A stretch of DNA of 64,000 nucleotides from Clostridiales bacterium (GTDB lineage Bacteria > Bacillota > Clostridia > Lachnospirales > Lachnospiraceae). The translations under genes were made by a program, and so were the position numbers. The stretch spans positions 41,692 through 105,691 of the forward strand of contig JAHZHN010000007.1 in assembly GCA_019420275.1 (NCBI GenBank). Reading direction: 5' to 3'. The number at the start of each line of letters is the position of its first letter. The first letter of the stretch is position 1. Positions 1 through 8,424 of this stretch are shown piece by piece. The notes under the pieces are model-generated. The model saw only the letters and a list, made by a program, of their open reading frames with translations. It was not told where the DNA came from and did not search any database.

Positions 1-243
1 GAAAAAGTTCGTGACTACAGCAATGATACCATTTTAGATGTTGCCACAGGAGAAACTTCTCCAATCGGACTTCCAAATTCTAACGTTCTTTACTATGAAC
101 TGGAAGGCGGAGCATGGGTATGTGTTCGTCCATCCGGAACAGAACCAAAGATCAAATTCTACTACGGTGTCAAAGGAGACAGCATGGAATCTGCACAGGC
201 TGAAAGTGATAAGCTGGATGCATGGGCAAAGAGCCAGGGCTAA
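1..243 (+). CDS. Phosphoglucomutase/phosphomannomutase, C-terminal end (5' truncated by window edge)
   Basis: The plus strand is open from base 1 in frame 1 to a TAA at 241-243 and encodes 80 residues. The piece contains RPSGTEPKIKFYYG, the phosphate-binding motif of domain 4 in alpha-D-phosphohexomutases, which interconvert sugar 1- and 6-phosphates. The ending ESDKLDAWAKSQG fits the C-terminus of clostridial phosphoglucomutases. The catalytic serine and metal loop lie outside the window, so glucose versus mannose specificity cannot be judged. The gene runs toward the minus-strand genes and is closed by a strong hairpin at 274-312. Family assignment is firm. Confidence 0.93.
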   Translation, partial: EKVRDYSNDTILDVATGETSPIGLPNSNVLYYELEGGAWVCVRPSGTEPKIKFYYGVKGDSMESAQAESDKLDAWAKSQG

Positions 244-273
244 ACCTTCATCTATCAATTGAAACCAAAACCC

Positions 274-312
274 AAAACGGCACTTGGAATAATAGTTCCA
301 AGTGCCGTTTTT
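274..312 (+). terminator. Intrinsic terminator of the phosphohexomutase gene
   Basis: A perfect 16-bp inverted repeat (AAAACGGCACTTGGAA at 274-289, its complement at 296-311) encloses a 6-nt loop and runs into T residues, about 30 nt after the stop codon. The A-rich left arm may let it also stop converging transcription from the GH1 gene. Confidence 0.9.
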
Positions 313-369
313 AATGATTTAGATTCCATATTATCTTTTCGTTTTCTGCTTATTTCATTATCTCCATAT

Positions 370-1791
370 TTAATACTCATCAGATAAATCTGCTCCATTC
401 GCCGCAATGACTTTCTTATACCAGTAGAAAGAGTCTTTGCGGTAACGGTTCATTGTCTTTAAATCAAATTCATCTCTGTCCACATAGATGAATCCATATC
501 TCTTGACCATTCCCTCATGAGTAGAAATCAGATCAATGGCGGACCATGGACAATATCCCAGCATTTCACAGTTATCCGTGATCGCCAGCTGGATCTGTTC
601 AATATGTTTGCGCAGATATTCAATACGGTACGGATCATGCACTTTTCCATCCTCTGTCAGCTTATCATAAGCTCCCAGTCCATTCTCCGTTACCAGCATC
701 GGCAGATGATATCTTGAATAGATTTCCCGAATCGTTGCCCTAAATCCCACCGGATCAATCTCCCATCCAAACTCTGTCGTCTTCAAATATGGATTCTTCA
801 CTCCTTCAAAGAGCCCAGCTTCTCCGGAATTTTCCTGCTGCGAAATTGCTCCGTCTTTCTGCGTTCCGTCACTTTCTTTGGCTGCAGAGGTATTGTAATA
901 GTTAAATCCGATAAAATCAGGATGTGCGTTTTTCAGAATTTCCTCATCTCCTGGCTCAAATTCCGGACAGGCATCCTTTTCTTCCAGCCATGCCCATACC
1001 AAATTGTTGTATTTGCCATAAACATAAGCATCCAGATACAGCCAGTTGCGCAGGGCATTGGCATTTTGTGCCGCAATGACATCTTCCGGCCTGCAGGTTT
1101 CCGGATAAACCAGTGCAATATTTGGCGCTGGCCCAATCTTAGCTCCCGGAAGCATCTCATGGCACAGAGCCATTGCTTTGGCCTGAGCCACCAGCATATG
1201 ATGATTTTGCTGATAAATTTCCTTTAATTCATTCGTACATCCTTCCGGAATTGTCATCGTTCCGATTACAGGACCAACCATCGTCAGCATGTTTTGCTCA
1301 TTGATCGTAAGCCAATATTTCACTCTGTCACCAAAATTCTCAAACAGGATTTTGGAAAAATTCACAAACCACTCTACAGACTCCCGATTAGACCAGGAAC
1401 CTCTCTGATCCAGTGCCGCAGGCATATCAAAATGAAACATGGTAACAATCGGCTCCATATGATATTTCAGACATTCATCAATCAGATTGTTATAAAATTC
1501 AATTCCTTTTGGGTTGACTTCTCCAGTTCCTTCCGGCAGGATTCTTGTCCATGCGATGGAAAAACGATATGCCTTGAATCCCATTTCTGCCATAAGAGCA
1601 ATATCTTCTTTGTAGCGGTGGTAATGATCTGCACAGACAGACAGATCTGATGTTCCTTCCGGTACCTTTTTCACATCCTGACAGGATGGTCCCTTTCCAT
1701 CTTCCAGATTAGCGCCTTCCACCTGATATGCAGAAGTACTGGCTCCCCAAAGGAAATGATCTGGGAATGATTTTAATGTTTTATGAAGCAT
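370..1791 (-). CDS. 6-phospho-beta-glucosidase, glycoside hydrolase family 1
   Basis: This 473-residue GH1 enzyme should hydrolyse 6-phospho-beta-glucosides such as cellobiose-, salicin- or arbutin-6-phosphate in the cytoplasm, giving glucose-6-phosphate and an aglycone or glucose. It opens with the GH1 signature FLWGASTSAYQVEGA. The acid/base Glu165 is in TINEQN and the nucleophile Glu369 in VTENG. Near residue 423 the run S-THEGMV-K-R-Y (Ser423, Lys430, Tyr432) is the phosphate-binding trio that separates phospho-glucosidases from plain beta-glucosidases. Length is normal. An RpiR regulator lies directly upstream and a good promoter precedes the start. No beta-glucoside PTS is next to it, so the substrate transporter must be encoded elsewhere. 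Confidence 0.92.
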   Translation of the reverse strand: MLHKTLKSFPDHFLWGASTSAYQVEGANLEDGKGPSCQDVKKVPEGTSDLSVCADHYHRYKEDIALMAEMGFKAYRFSIAWTRILPEGTGEVNPKGIEFYNNLIDECLKYHMEPIVTMFHFDMPAALDQRGSWSNRESVEWFVNFSKILFENFGDRVKYWLTINEQNMLTMVGPVIGTMTIPEGCTNELKEIYQQNHHMLVAQAKAMALCHEMLPGAKIGPAPNIALVYPETCRPEDVIAAQNANALRNWLYLDAYVYGKYNNLVWAWLEEKDACPEFEPGDEEILKNAHPDFIGFNYYNTSAAKESDGTQKDGAISQQENSGEAGLFEGVKNPYLKTTEFGWEIDPVGFRATIREIYSRYHLPMLVTENGLGAYDKLTEDGKVHDPYRIEYLRKHIEQIQLAITDNCEMLGYCPWSAIDLISTHEGMVKRYGFIYVDRDEFDLKTMNRYRKDSFYWYKKVIAANGADLSDEY

Positions 1792-1833
1792 GTTCCCACC
1801 TCTTTCTTAAATCTTTCATTTTACACTGATTTC

Positions 1834-1861
1834 ATTGTATCATCCGCCAGACTTCTGTAAA
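1834..1861 (-). promoter_or_regulatory. Candidate promoter of the GH1 gene
   Basis: Read on the minus strand, TTTACA (1856-1861) and TACAAT (1834-1839) are 16 bp apart, about 43 bp before the GH1 start codon. Each box differs from consensus at one or two positions. The large inverted repeat at 1879-1934 lies just upstream. Confidence 0.6.
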
Positions 1862-1878
1862 CATATTTGTAAAATAAC

Positions 1879-1934
1879 GAAACGCTGTACACACTTTTTT
1901 ATCAAAATCTTGCTTTTATTGTGTACAGCGTTTC
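1879..1934. repeat. 14-bp inverted repeat between rpiR and the GH1 gene
   Basis: GAAACGCTGTACAC (1879-1892) and its exact complement (1921-1934) are separated by 28 bp. Each arm contains the palindrome TGTACA. The right arm begins 4 bp after the rpiR stop codon. A run of T residues follows on the plus strand, where there is no gene to terminate; on the minus strand the downstream tract is only moderately T-rich. It may be a weak terminator of rpiR, a paired operator for that regulator upstream of the GH1 promoter, or both. Confidence 0.6.
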
Positions 1935-1937
1935 TTT

Positions 1938-2792
1938 TTATCTTTTTTTCAATTTGTTTTGAGTCTCAACCCCCAGATATTCCTTCCGGTAGTCTTCCAC
2001 ATTTTCTAACGTTTCATCATAGTTGGATGCATAATAACTTCCAATCATGCAATCTAACAGATATTTCACAGAAGTATAAAAAATACAGTCCCCCAGCTTT
2101 TGAAAATCATGATCGTAGGGAGCCGTGACCGTCTCTTTGCAGTAAGACGACACGATAGTCTTTTTTGATTTGCTGAACAGGACAGTGAACATTCCCCGCT
2201 CATGCATAATCTTGGCAACTTTCACCATTCTCTTGGAGGCACCGCTCCTGCTGATCATAAAGATTATGTGATCTTTTGGATCTGCATTCATGGCAAACAG
2301 AATCTGTTCATCGACGCTTGTGTATACATTACAGATTTTTCCTGTGATAAAAAAGTAATGGGACGCATATTCTGCTAATGCTTTATTTGCATCGTAAACA
2401 ATAAAATCAATAAATTTCCTGCGGTTCATCTCTTCCAAAATCTGCTGTATCTGGGAAATCGAAAGCTTTTGCTTTGTTTCTTTTACTACATTCTGATACA
2501 GCACTTCCATCTTATTCACCGTATGAATCAGCTGCTCGGAATCATGAATTATAAATTCTTCATAGTCCAGCTCCTTCAGATCACTTTGAATGCTGCTTTT
2601 AAACTCTGTAAATCCTTCATATCCCAGTTTTTTGTAATACCGCACCACAGTATTGGGATATGTCCCGGCCCGATTTGCCAATTCCCGAATTGTCAGATGC
2701 CTGACCTCATCCAGATGAGAACAAATATATTTATGAAGTTCTTGTTCCGATTTTGAAAGTCTGGCAGGATTTTTTATGGCATCATCTTTCAT
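1938..2792 (-). CDS. RpiR/MurR-family sugar-phosphate-responsive transcription regulator
   Basis: The 284-residue protein has an RpiR-type winged helix at about residues 1-75 (SKSEQELHKYICSHLDEV, then RELANRAGTYPNTVVRYYKKLG) and a C-terminal SIS sugar-isomerase-like domain at about 115-260. The SIS segment FMISRSGASKRMVKVAKI is the phospho-sugar-binding loop. This family normally senses a phosphosugar and represses or activates adjacent catabolic genes. The GH1 gene is next on the same strand 146 bp downstream, so a 6-phospho-glucoside or glucose-6-phosphate effector is likely but inferred. An AAAAAGGAG ribosome site precedes the ATG. About 110 AT-rich bases separate it from the Ntn hydrolase upstream. 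Confidence 0.87.
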   Translation of the reverse strand: MKDDAIKNPARLSKSEQELHKYICSHLDEVRHLTIRELANRAGTYPNTVVRYYKKLGYEGFTEFKSSIQSDLKELDYEEFIIHDSEQLIHTVNKMEVLYQNVVKETKQKLSISQIQQILEEMNRRKFIDFIVYDANKALAEYASHYFFITGKICNVYTSVDEQILFAMNADPKDHIIFMISRSGASKRMVKVAKIMHERGMFTVLFSKSKKTIVSSYCKETVTAPYDHDFQKLGDCIFYTSVKYLLDCMIGSYYASNYDETLENVEDYRKEYLGVETQNKLKKR

Positions 2793-2905
2793 CTTCTGCT
2801 CCTTTTTGGTGTTTTCCTTTCTTTCTTATGATACGGAATAACCCGCCGTTTGTCTACGTTCTGTTTTGCTTCATTTTGTCAATTTTTAATTTTTTTTGTC
2901 AATTT

Positions 2906-3988
2906 TTATGACAAACAGTTAAATTCCATGTCTTGTTCCAATGGGAATTGAAAGATTTCCTTTTTTCTGATCAAATGATTTAAGTCAATATATCTAATTT
3001 CTGGATTTTTATAGGTATTCCAGTAAAACCGGAGAGATTCGGGACACATAACTGATGTATACACTGTATAATCATATGGTATTACTTGTTTATCATATTC
3101 TGTGATATGCCCCTGGTCTGTCACTCTGACGGCTCCCAGCGGAAAGGCCGCATTTTGCAGCAGGCGGAACATGTAGGCCGCGCCGTCCGTTTCATTCCTG
3201 CCTTTCACCGCATATTTCTTCAAAAACGCCAGCCTCACAAACCTGGAGGGTGATGTAAAATCTCCAGGAAGTCCCTGAGCGCCGCTGCCAGAAAAGCACT
3301 GCTGCAGTGTCTCTTTTCCAAAGTCAGCTTCCTCATAATCCAGATTTCTTAGTCCAGCATAATTCAGCAGATTCAGGCAGTGCCATTCATAACCTGGGCT
3401 GTTCGTCATAACTCCAATAGTATCCCGGTAAACTCGCAGTCCGCCTTCCTCCGGTTCCAAGATTGCCATCTTTCCAGTTTGGTCACAAAAAGCCCAGTGA
3501 AGCGGCGGTACTGTTCCAAGCAGTTTCGTATTCATCAGAGTGATTTTCTCTTTCATCATCTCTGCTGCCTCTCTCACCGTCCTACACTGGGCCAGAAGAT
3601 GCAGCACGACAAACGGCGGCTGAAGTCTCCAAGTCCCTGGTTTACATTCAGACTCGTACCGGGCAAATCCTCGATAATAGAGCTGACCTCCCATCAATCC
3701 CTTCTCGTTGATTCCCTCATACAATACAGGAGCCTGCCGAAGTCCTGTAAACCCAGTTCCAACACAGGCATATTTCATTTTGCTTTTATCTGCTGATTCC
3801 AGATCCGGCCGCCACATGGCATATGAAGTCCCTCTCGGCAGATAAATTACCTGACTTCCTTCAGCAATTCTGCTGTGGTCAAAATTTCGTCCCCACAAAT
3901 GCTTTCCGTCTTTCGTCTCCCATGCCATGGCACTGCACCCCGCCTCCATGTCATGTATCTGTATTTTCAAATTTTTGTGATCTTCCAT
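2906..3988 (-). CDS. Penicillin-V-acylase-like Ntn hydrolase (choloylglycine hydrolase family)
   Basis: This 360-residue cytoplasmic linear-amide hydrolase belongs with penicillin V acylases and bile salt hydrolases. The start at 3988 is chosen because AGGAGG lies 7 nt upstream. An alternative ATG at 4033 overlaps the previous gene's stop by 4 bp but has a poor ribosome site. With the 3988 start the catalytic Cys is residue 18 (AG-CSAMAW), so a short propeptide would be removed autocatalytically. Family residues seen are Arg and Asp in WGRNFD, the Asn in GVMTNSP, and the Arg in SPSRFVR. The segment VLYEGINEKGLMGGQLYY has Tyr where bile salt hydrolases have Asn, favouring penicillin V acylase-like or other N-acyl amide substrates over bile salts. 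The natural substrate is unknown. Confidence 0.85.
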   Translation of the reverse strand: MEDHKNLKIQIHDMEAGCSAMAWETKDGKHLWGRNFDHSRIAEGSQVIYLPRGTSYAMWRPDLESADKSKMKYACVGTGFTGLRQAPVLYEGINEKGLMGGQLYYRGFARYESECKPGTWRLQPPFVVLHLLAQCRTVREAAEMMKEKITLMNTKLLGTVPPLHWAFCDQTGKMAILEPEEGGLRVYRDTIGVMTNSPGYEWHCLNLLNYAGLRNLDYEEADFGKETLQQCFSGSGAQGLPGDFTSPSRFVRLAFLKKYAVKGRNETDGAAYMFRLLQNAAFPLGAVRVTDQGHITEYDKQVIPYDYTVYTSVMCPESLRFYWNTYKNPEIRYIDLNHLIRKKEIFQFPLEQDMEFNCLS

Positions 3989-4029
3989 ATCATGTCCTCC
4001 TGGACTTATTATATGGATTTCACCTTGAA

Positions 4030-4830
4030 TCATACATTATCTTCTTTCAGAATATCTGTGATATTCTCCAAAGTATCCACAATAATGTCTGGTTTTACAT
4101 CACTTTTTTCCACATCCTCCATTGTACTTTCTCCGCTTAACACGAGAATAGATGTTACTGGACTGCCGTCGGCTACAGCAATATCTGTATACAGCCGATC
4201 TCCAACGATTGCAATTTCTTCCGGTCTGCATCCTGTTTCTTCTATTATATAATCTAGTGTATGTTTGGATGGTTTGCCAAAAAACTCCGGAAATCTTCCT
4301 GTAGATGCTTCGATCATTTTTGCCATGGAACCACAGTCCGGTATGAAATCTCCTCCTTCGATCGGACAATTCCAGTCTGGATTAATGCCATAGTATGTAC
4401 ATCCGTTTCTTACATAATGACAGGCTTTTGACATTTTCTCATATGTCAGTGTTGTATCAAATCCAAGAATAACAATATCTGGATCGATTTCCGTCAGCGG
4501 CATATCATAGGCTTCAAATTCTTTCAGCAGCGATGGAGTTCCCACTACATAAAGGCTCTCACCGGGATGATGTTTTTTCAGATATTGAATCATCACATGG
4601 CTGGAAATCATCATCTGCTCTGGACGGATCATGATCTCCATTGCTGCCAGCTTATCAATATAAGCCTGCTGACTTTTAGATGAATTATTAGTAAAAAAAT
4701 AATATTTCCTTCCGGTCTTTTCCACGGTTTTTAAAAAATCTTTTGTATAATCAAATAATTCATTGCCAAGATAAATTGTCCCATCCATATCTAAAATAAA
4801 GCTTTTAATCTGTCTAATTTTATCCTTCAT
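4030..4830 (-). CDS. HAD-superfamily IIA sugar-phosphate phosphatase (NagD/AraL type)
   Basis: The 266-residue protein starts with the HAD motif FILDMDGTIYLG (nucleophile Asp14, acid Asp16), continues with the NagD motif FFTNNSSKS, and ends with the metal-binding loop EEIAIVGDRLYTDIAVA. Length and cap type match NagD, AraL and p-nitrophenyl-phosphatase-like enzymes, which dephosphorylate small sugar phosphates with low specificity. In the Bacillus subtilis arabinose operon the homologue AraL sits between AraD and AraM. Here AraD and AraM lie immediately upstream, though a hairpin intervenes. An AAAGGAG site is 8 nt before the ATG. The acylase gene follows on the same strand, probably in one transcript. 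The exact substrate cannot be read from sequence. Confidence 0.85.
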   Translation of the reverse strand: MKDKIRQIKSFILDMDGTIYLGNELFDYTKDFLKTVEKTGRKYYFFTNNSSKSQQAYIDKLAAMEIMIRPEQMMISSHVMIQYLKKHHPGESLYVVGTPSLLKEFEAYDMPLTEIDPDIVILGFDTTLTYEKMSKACHYVRNGCTYYGINPDWNCPIEGGDFIPDCGSMAKMIEASTGRFPEFFGKPSKHTLDYIIEETGCRPEEIAIVGDRLYTDIAVADGSPVTSILVLSGESTMEDVEKSDVKPDIIVDTLENITDILKEDNV

Positions 4831-4883
4831 CCGACAGTCTCCTTTCTTCTATTTTTTCTCTTCAAAATATTCTCCATGATGAT

Positions 4884-4919
4884 GAAAAGGCTTTTGTCCG
4901 CAAGGACAAAAGCCTTTTC
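4884..4919 (-). terminator. Hairpin terminator after cluster A
   Basis: A perfect 16-bp stem (GAAAAGGCTTTTGTCC at 4884-4899, complement at 4904-4919) has a GCAA loop. It lies 54 nt beyond the araD stop and about 55 nt before the HAD gene. Its T-tract is short in both directions, so some readthrough into the HAD-acylase pair is likely; I found no convincing separate promoter for that pair. Confidence 0.8.
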
Positions 4920-4972
4920 AAAAGCGTTATAACATATTTTGTAAACCAGTTTTCACTGGAATTTACCTGTGT

Positions 4973-5668
4973 TTATTTCCCCGGCTGCCCATAATATGCG
5001 TTCTCGCCGTGTTTTCGGAAAAAGTGCTTATCTTGAAGATATCCCGGCGCTCCTACAGTCTGATTTCTAAGCTGCTCGGTTCGGTATGCCATCTTTGCAA
5101 CTTCTTCCAGCACAACCGCATTATGCACCGCCTGTGCCGCATCTTTTCCCCAGGTAAACGGCCCATGATTGGTACACAAAACCCCAGGCACATATTCCGG
5201 ATTGATATCCGCAAAGGTTTCTATAATTACTTTTCCTGTGTTCTTTTCATAGTCTTCTTCAATCTCTTTTTCTGTCAGAGATCTGGCACATGGAATCTCA
5301 CCGTAAAAATAATCCGCGTGAGTCGTTCCATAACATGGAATGGATCTTCCAGCCTGTGCCCATGAGGTTGCCCATGGAGAATGCGTATGTACAATGCCGC
5401 CCAGAACTTCAAACGCCCGATACAGTTCCAAATGAGTCGGCGTATCAGAAGAAGGATTCATTTTGCCTTCTACTTTCTCACCCTGCAGATTCATGACCAC
5501 CATATCTTCTGGCTTCAATTCTTCATACGGAACACCGCTCGGCTTGATCACAAACAACCCTTTTGTCCGGTCAATACCGCTTACGTTTCCCCACGTATAA
5601 GTGATTAATCCTTTTGCCGGCAGTTCCATATTAGCTTCATACACCTGCTGCTTTAATTCTTCTAACAT
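4973..5668 (-). CDS. araD: L-ribulose-5-phosphate 4-epimerase
   Basis: AraD converts L-ribulose-5-phosphate to D-xylulose-5-phosphate, feeding the pentose phosphate pathway. The 231-residue protein is full length. Catalytic and metal features are visible: NPSSDTPTH with Asp76, zinc ligands His94 and His96 in IVHTHSPWA, the third zinc His168 in CTNHGPF, and a tyrosine near the C-terminus (YYGQPGK). The start overlaps the end of the AraM-type gene by 7 bp, so the two are translationally coupled. Its place behind a polyol-type PTS suggests the ribulose phosphate comes from an imported pentitol rather than free arabinose. No araA or araB occurs in the window. It is the last gene of cluster A. Confidence 0.93.
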   Translation of the reverse strand: MLEELKQQVYEANMELPAKGLITYTWGNVSGIDRTKGLFVIKPSGVPYEELKPEDMVVMNLQGEKVEGKMNPSSDTPTHLELYRAFEVLGGIVHTHSPWATSWAQAGRSIPCYGTTHADYFYGEIPCARSLTEKEIEEDYEKNTGKVIIETFADINPEYVPGVLCTNHGPFTWGKDAAQAVHNAVVLEEVAKMAYRTEQLRNQTVGAPGYLQDKHFFRKHGENAYYGQPGK

Positions 5669-6954
5669 GATATGACCTCCTCATAGAAATCATAGAATTT
5701 AAGAAGTCTCATAAATGTAATTCTTGCCCTGACATACGGTGACAAATTTGCAGTTTTCGCCTGATAGCTTTCGTCAAATCCCAGATCTTCCAAAGATTTT
5801 ACTCCCTGCACTTTCTGGATCATATCAACCAATTCCTCTGCTGTCGGAATCTCGCGAATCACGGAAATGATTTCTTCATTCTTTTCTACTAATTTTGCCG
5901 GATCTACTTCATCGAGAAGATTCGGTGTATTTTCCTCCATGATGATCTCAAACATTCCTGGTTTGCTGAAATTTTCCCGAATCAGATCTTCTTCCACCGG
6001 CATGGCATCTTTTACTTTGAAGTTTCCTGCTTCCATTTTCTCTGCTGCCTTATGATAAATCTTAGAAGCAAGTACTAATCCGACGCCAACCTTTTCTCCA
6101 TGATAAAAATCGATATAATCATTGATTACTTCCATCTCCCACAAATGTGACATATGGTGTTCCGCTCCAGATGCGGGTCTTGAATTTCCTGTCATCTGCA
6201 TTGCCAGGCCGGAAAGAAGCAGCCCATACATTAGATTTTCATATGCCGCTTCATCTCCTGTCGTCAAACCATCCAGGCTCTCTTTTAACCGGTCAAGAGC
6301 CTCATATTCCATACTGCAGATTTCATCACAGATATACTCTCCCGTCAGCATATGGGTGATCTTCCAGTCTGCCAGTGCTGTATATTTTCCAAGCAGATCA
6401 GAAACTCCAGATGCAGTCAGACGAAGCGGTGCTTTCTTAAAAATATCCGTATCAGCAACAACAACGACTGGTGATACAGCAGTAAAACTTTTCTTGAATC
6501 CGTGCCATGTCATTGCAGCTACTGTTGAAACGAATCCATCAACGCTTGCCGCTGTTGGTACAGAGAAAAATGGGATTTTCATTTCGTAAGCATGATATCT
6601 TGTAATATCATGAATGGTTCCTGAGCCAACCGCAATCATCAGATCGGCTCCGCCGACTTTTTCCAGTCCTTTTTTCGCAGCCTCTACCCCATGTTCATTG
6701 GCATGAAGATTTTCTGGATTCAGTACAATCTTTTTTAATCCCGGAATCAGTTCTTCTACTTGTTTTCCTGCGGCTTCATATGTATTTTCATCGCAGATCA
6801 TCACCAGCGACTTCTTATCTTCATACGCAGGTCTCTTTAAGATATTCGGAAGCTGCGCAATCGCCCCGCTCTCAATGATAATATCATCTACAACAATTTC
6901 GTGTTTTCTTCCACAACTGCATGGTTTTAAAAATTCATTGACATCTATTTTCAT
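5662..6954 (-). CDS. araM: AraM/glycerol-1-phosphate dehydrogenase-family oxidoreductase
   Basis: The 430-residue protein belongs to the iron/nickel-dependent dehydrogenase fold of sn-glycerol-1-phosphate dehydrogenases. Visible features are the dinucleotide-binding GSGTIHDITRYHA, the family signature SVPTAASVDGFVS, and metal ligands probably supplied by Asp in SGVSDLLGK, His in AEHHMSHLW and His in YHGEKVG. The N-terminus carries CSCGRKH, a short Cys extension found in part of the family. In Bacillus, AraM makes glycerol-1-phosphate. Here, between a galactitol-type PTS and AraD, a pentitol-phosphate dehydrogenase role producing L-ribulose-5-phosphate is an attractive inference. It begins 2 bp after the EIIC gene. 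Confidence 0.85.
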   Translation of the reverse strand: MKIDVNEFLKPCSCGRKHEIVVDDIIIESGAIAQLPNILKRPAYEDKKSLVMICDENTYEAAGKQVEELIPGLKKIVLNPENLHANEHGVEAAKKGLEKVGGADLMIAVGSGTIHDITRYHAYEMKIPFFSVPTAASVDGFVSTVAAMTWHGFKKSFTAVSPVVVVADTDIFKKAPLRLTASGVSDLLGKYTALADWKITHMLTGEYICDEICSMEYEALDRLKESLDGLTTGDEAAYENLMYGLLLSGLAMQMTGNSRPASGAEHHMSHLWEMEVINDYIDFYHGEKVGVGLVLASKIYHKAAEKMEAGNFKVKDAMPVEEDLIRENFSKPGMFEIIMEENTPNLLDEVDPAKLVEKNEEIISVIREIPTAEELVDMIQKVQGVKSLEDLGFDESYQAKTANLSPYVRARITFMRLLKFYDFYEEVISC

Positions 6955-6956
6955 TC

Positions 6957-8384
6957 CTATACTCCTTGCTGCTCTGTGGCTGTGTCATTCTTATCTGCCT
7001 GCCGATCCAAATATTCCACGATCTGCTGATTCTTAGTCTTAAAGATGATGAATGCAACTGCATAAACCGCAACCGCAATTCCGATAAACAATGGATTTCC
7101 GGATAAGAAGGCCAGGAAAACAAATCCAAGCATTGGTTTTCCAAGAATATTAAAACTTGTGATCATGGCAGCTCCTGCCGGGATAGCGAATCCTGCAGAT
7201 CTTGCTACTTCTGTAAACAATGGTGCTGTATATGTACACATTAACAATCCAAGACTGAACCAGATAATTCCTGCTACAAGGATTTTTGACATATTTCCTT
7301 TGTACACTGCAACCAATCCCTGTACCATATATGGGATTGCCAGCAAGTCGACAACCGGAAGAACCTGGTTGCCCGGAAGAATCGTTGCGATGATAACCAT
7401 GATTGGGATCAAAATCAATCCGCTGGTCAGTGTTGCCGGTTCTCCATATCCAACGGCATCATTTACAGCAATATACCACTCTCTGTCTCCAGATTTTCCC
7501 ATGAAAACTCTGGCTGCTTCTGTAATTGGAGCAAATGCCTGGGCAAACATACTTGCGATTTTCGGGAAAATCGCCATGATTGCTGATGTTGCGATAGCTG
7601 CTTCCAGCACATCTCCCCATCCTGCTAAAGTTCCCAGTTTGTCAATGCTTCCAAGGATTCCGATCAATGCTCCGAGAATAAATCCAAGCGTCATCGGCTC
7701 TCCGATAAATCCAAGTTTCTTTTCAATAGATTTTGGATTCAATTTTACTTTGTTTAAGCCTAATTTATTTAAAATAGGGTCAATTACGATCGCAAAAATT
7801 GCCGGTTCTACGTTATGCATAGCGATGATCGTACAATTTGGGTAATTGTAATATTTAGACCAGCGTTTTGCTACTAATTCTGAAATCAGAAGACTGTAAA
7901 GATTCAAAAGGACCATACATGCGATTCCAAGAGCGAAGTTGTGGGTGCTGAAGATTACCATAGCTCCCCATACAATATAAGAATAGTTATTCCACAAATC
8001 AGACGGCTGGAAAATATTCGTCCATTTTACAAGGAATAAGACGGTCTGCAGCGCGATTCCAAGTCCCAGATAAATCATTCCCGCACTGGTCGCAAACGCT
8101 ACGACTGAAGTTGCCTGCCATCCTACATCAAAGGTATTTAATTCAACACCTGTAATATTAGACATGACATCTGACATATTCTGCACCAATGGCGTAATAA
8201 TCGGTGTATACGCACCAATGATCAGCGTAAAGCCTTCCAGCGATACTCCTGCATACAAACCTGATAAAAATGCTTTTGCCGGTTTTACGCGGAATATCAA
8301 TGCTATAATAAATATGATGAACGGAACTACGATGGCAGATCCAAAGTTATCAATAACAGCCTTTAATGTCTCTAATATAATCAT
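6957..8384 (-). CDS. PTS EIIC, galactitol family (cluster A)
   Basis: This 475-residue integral membrane permease of the Gat-type PTS would translocate and phosphorylate a polyol. It starts with a hydrophobic segment (FGSAIVVPFIIFIIALIFRV) and the family motif VKPAKAFLSGLYAGV. About ten membrane segments alternate with amphipathic loops, and VNDAVGYGEPATLTSGLI is the conserved substrate-region loop. AGGGAGG lies 7 nt before the ATG. The matching EIIB and EIIA genes are directly upstream. Family members carry galactitol, other hexitols or pentitols, and sequence alone does not settle which; the AraM/AraD neighbours point to a pentitol. Confidence 0.9.
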   Translation of the reverse strand: MIILETLKAVIDNFGSAIVVPFIIFIIALIFRVKPAKAFLSGLYAGVSLEGFTLIIGAYTPIITPLVQNMSDVMSNITGVELNTFDVGWQATSVVAFATSAGMIYLGLGIALQTVLFLVKWTNIFQPSDLWNNYSYIVWGAMVIFSTHNFALGIACMVLLNLYSLLISELVAKRWSKYYNYPNCTIIAMHNVEPAIFAIVIDPILNKLGLNKVKLNPKSIEKKLGFIGEPMTLGFILGALIGILGSIDKLGTLAGWGDVLEAAIATSAIMAIFPKIASMFAQAFAPITEAARVFMGKSGDREWYIAVNDAVGYGEPATLTSGLILIPIMVIIATILPGNQVLPVVDLLAIPYMVQGLVAVYKGNMSKILVAGIIWFSLGLLMCTYTAPLFTEVARSAGFAIPAGAAMITSFNILGKPMLGFVFLAFLSGNPLFIGIAVAVYAVAFIIFKTKNQQIVEYLDRQADKNDTATEQQGV

Positions 8385-8424
8385 ATAGCTTCCTCCCTAT
8401 ATTTCAGAATACCTTCGGATTCCT

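Noticed and set aside
1835..2128. 97-residue plus-strand open frame opposite rpiR and its downstream gap
   Set aside because: It overlaps the well-supported RpiR gene, has no ribosome site and is low in complexity.
7159..7845. 228-residue plus-strand frame opposite the cluster A EIIC gene
   Set aside because: Long antisense frames are common opposite membrane-protein genes; composition (Ile, Ala, Pro, Asn) mirrors the permease, with no start signal.
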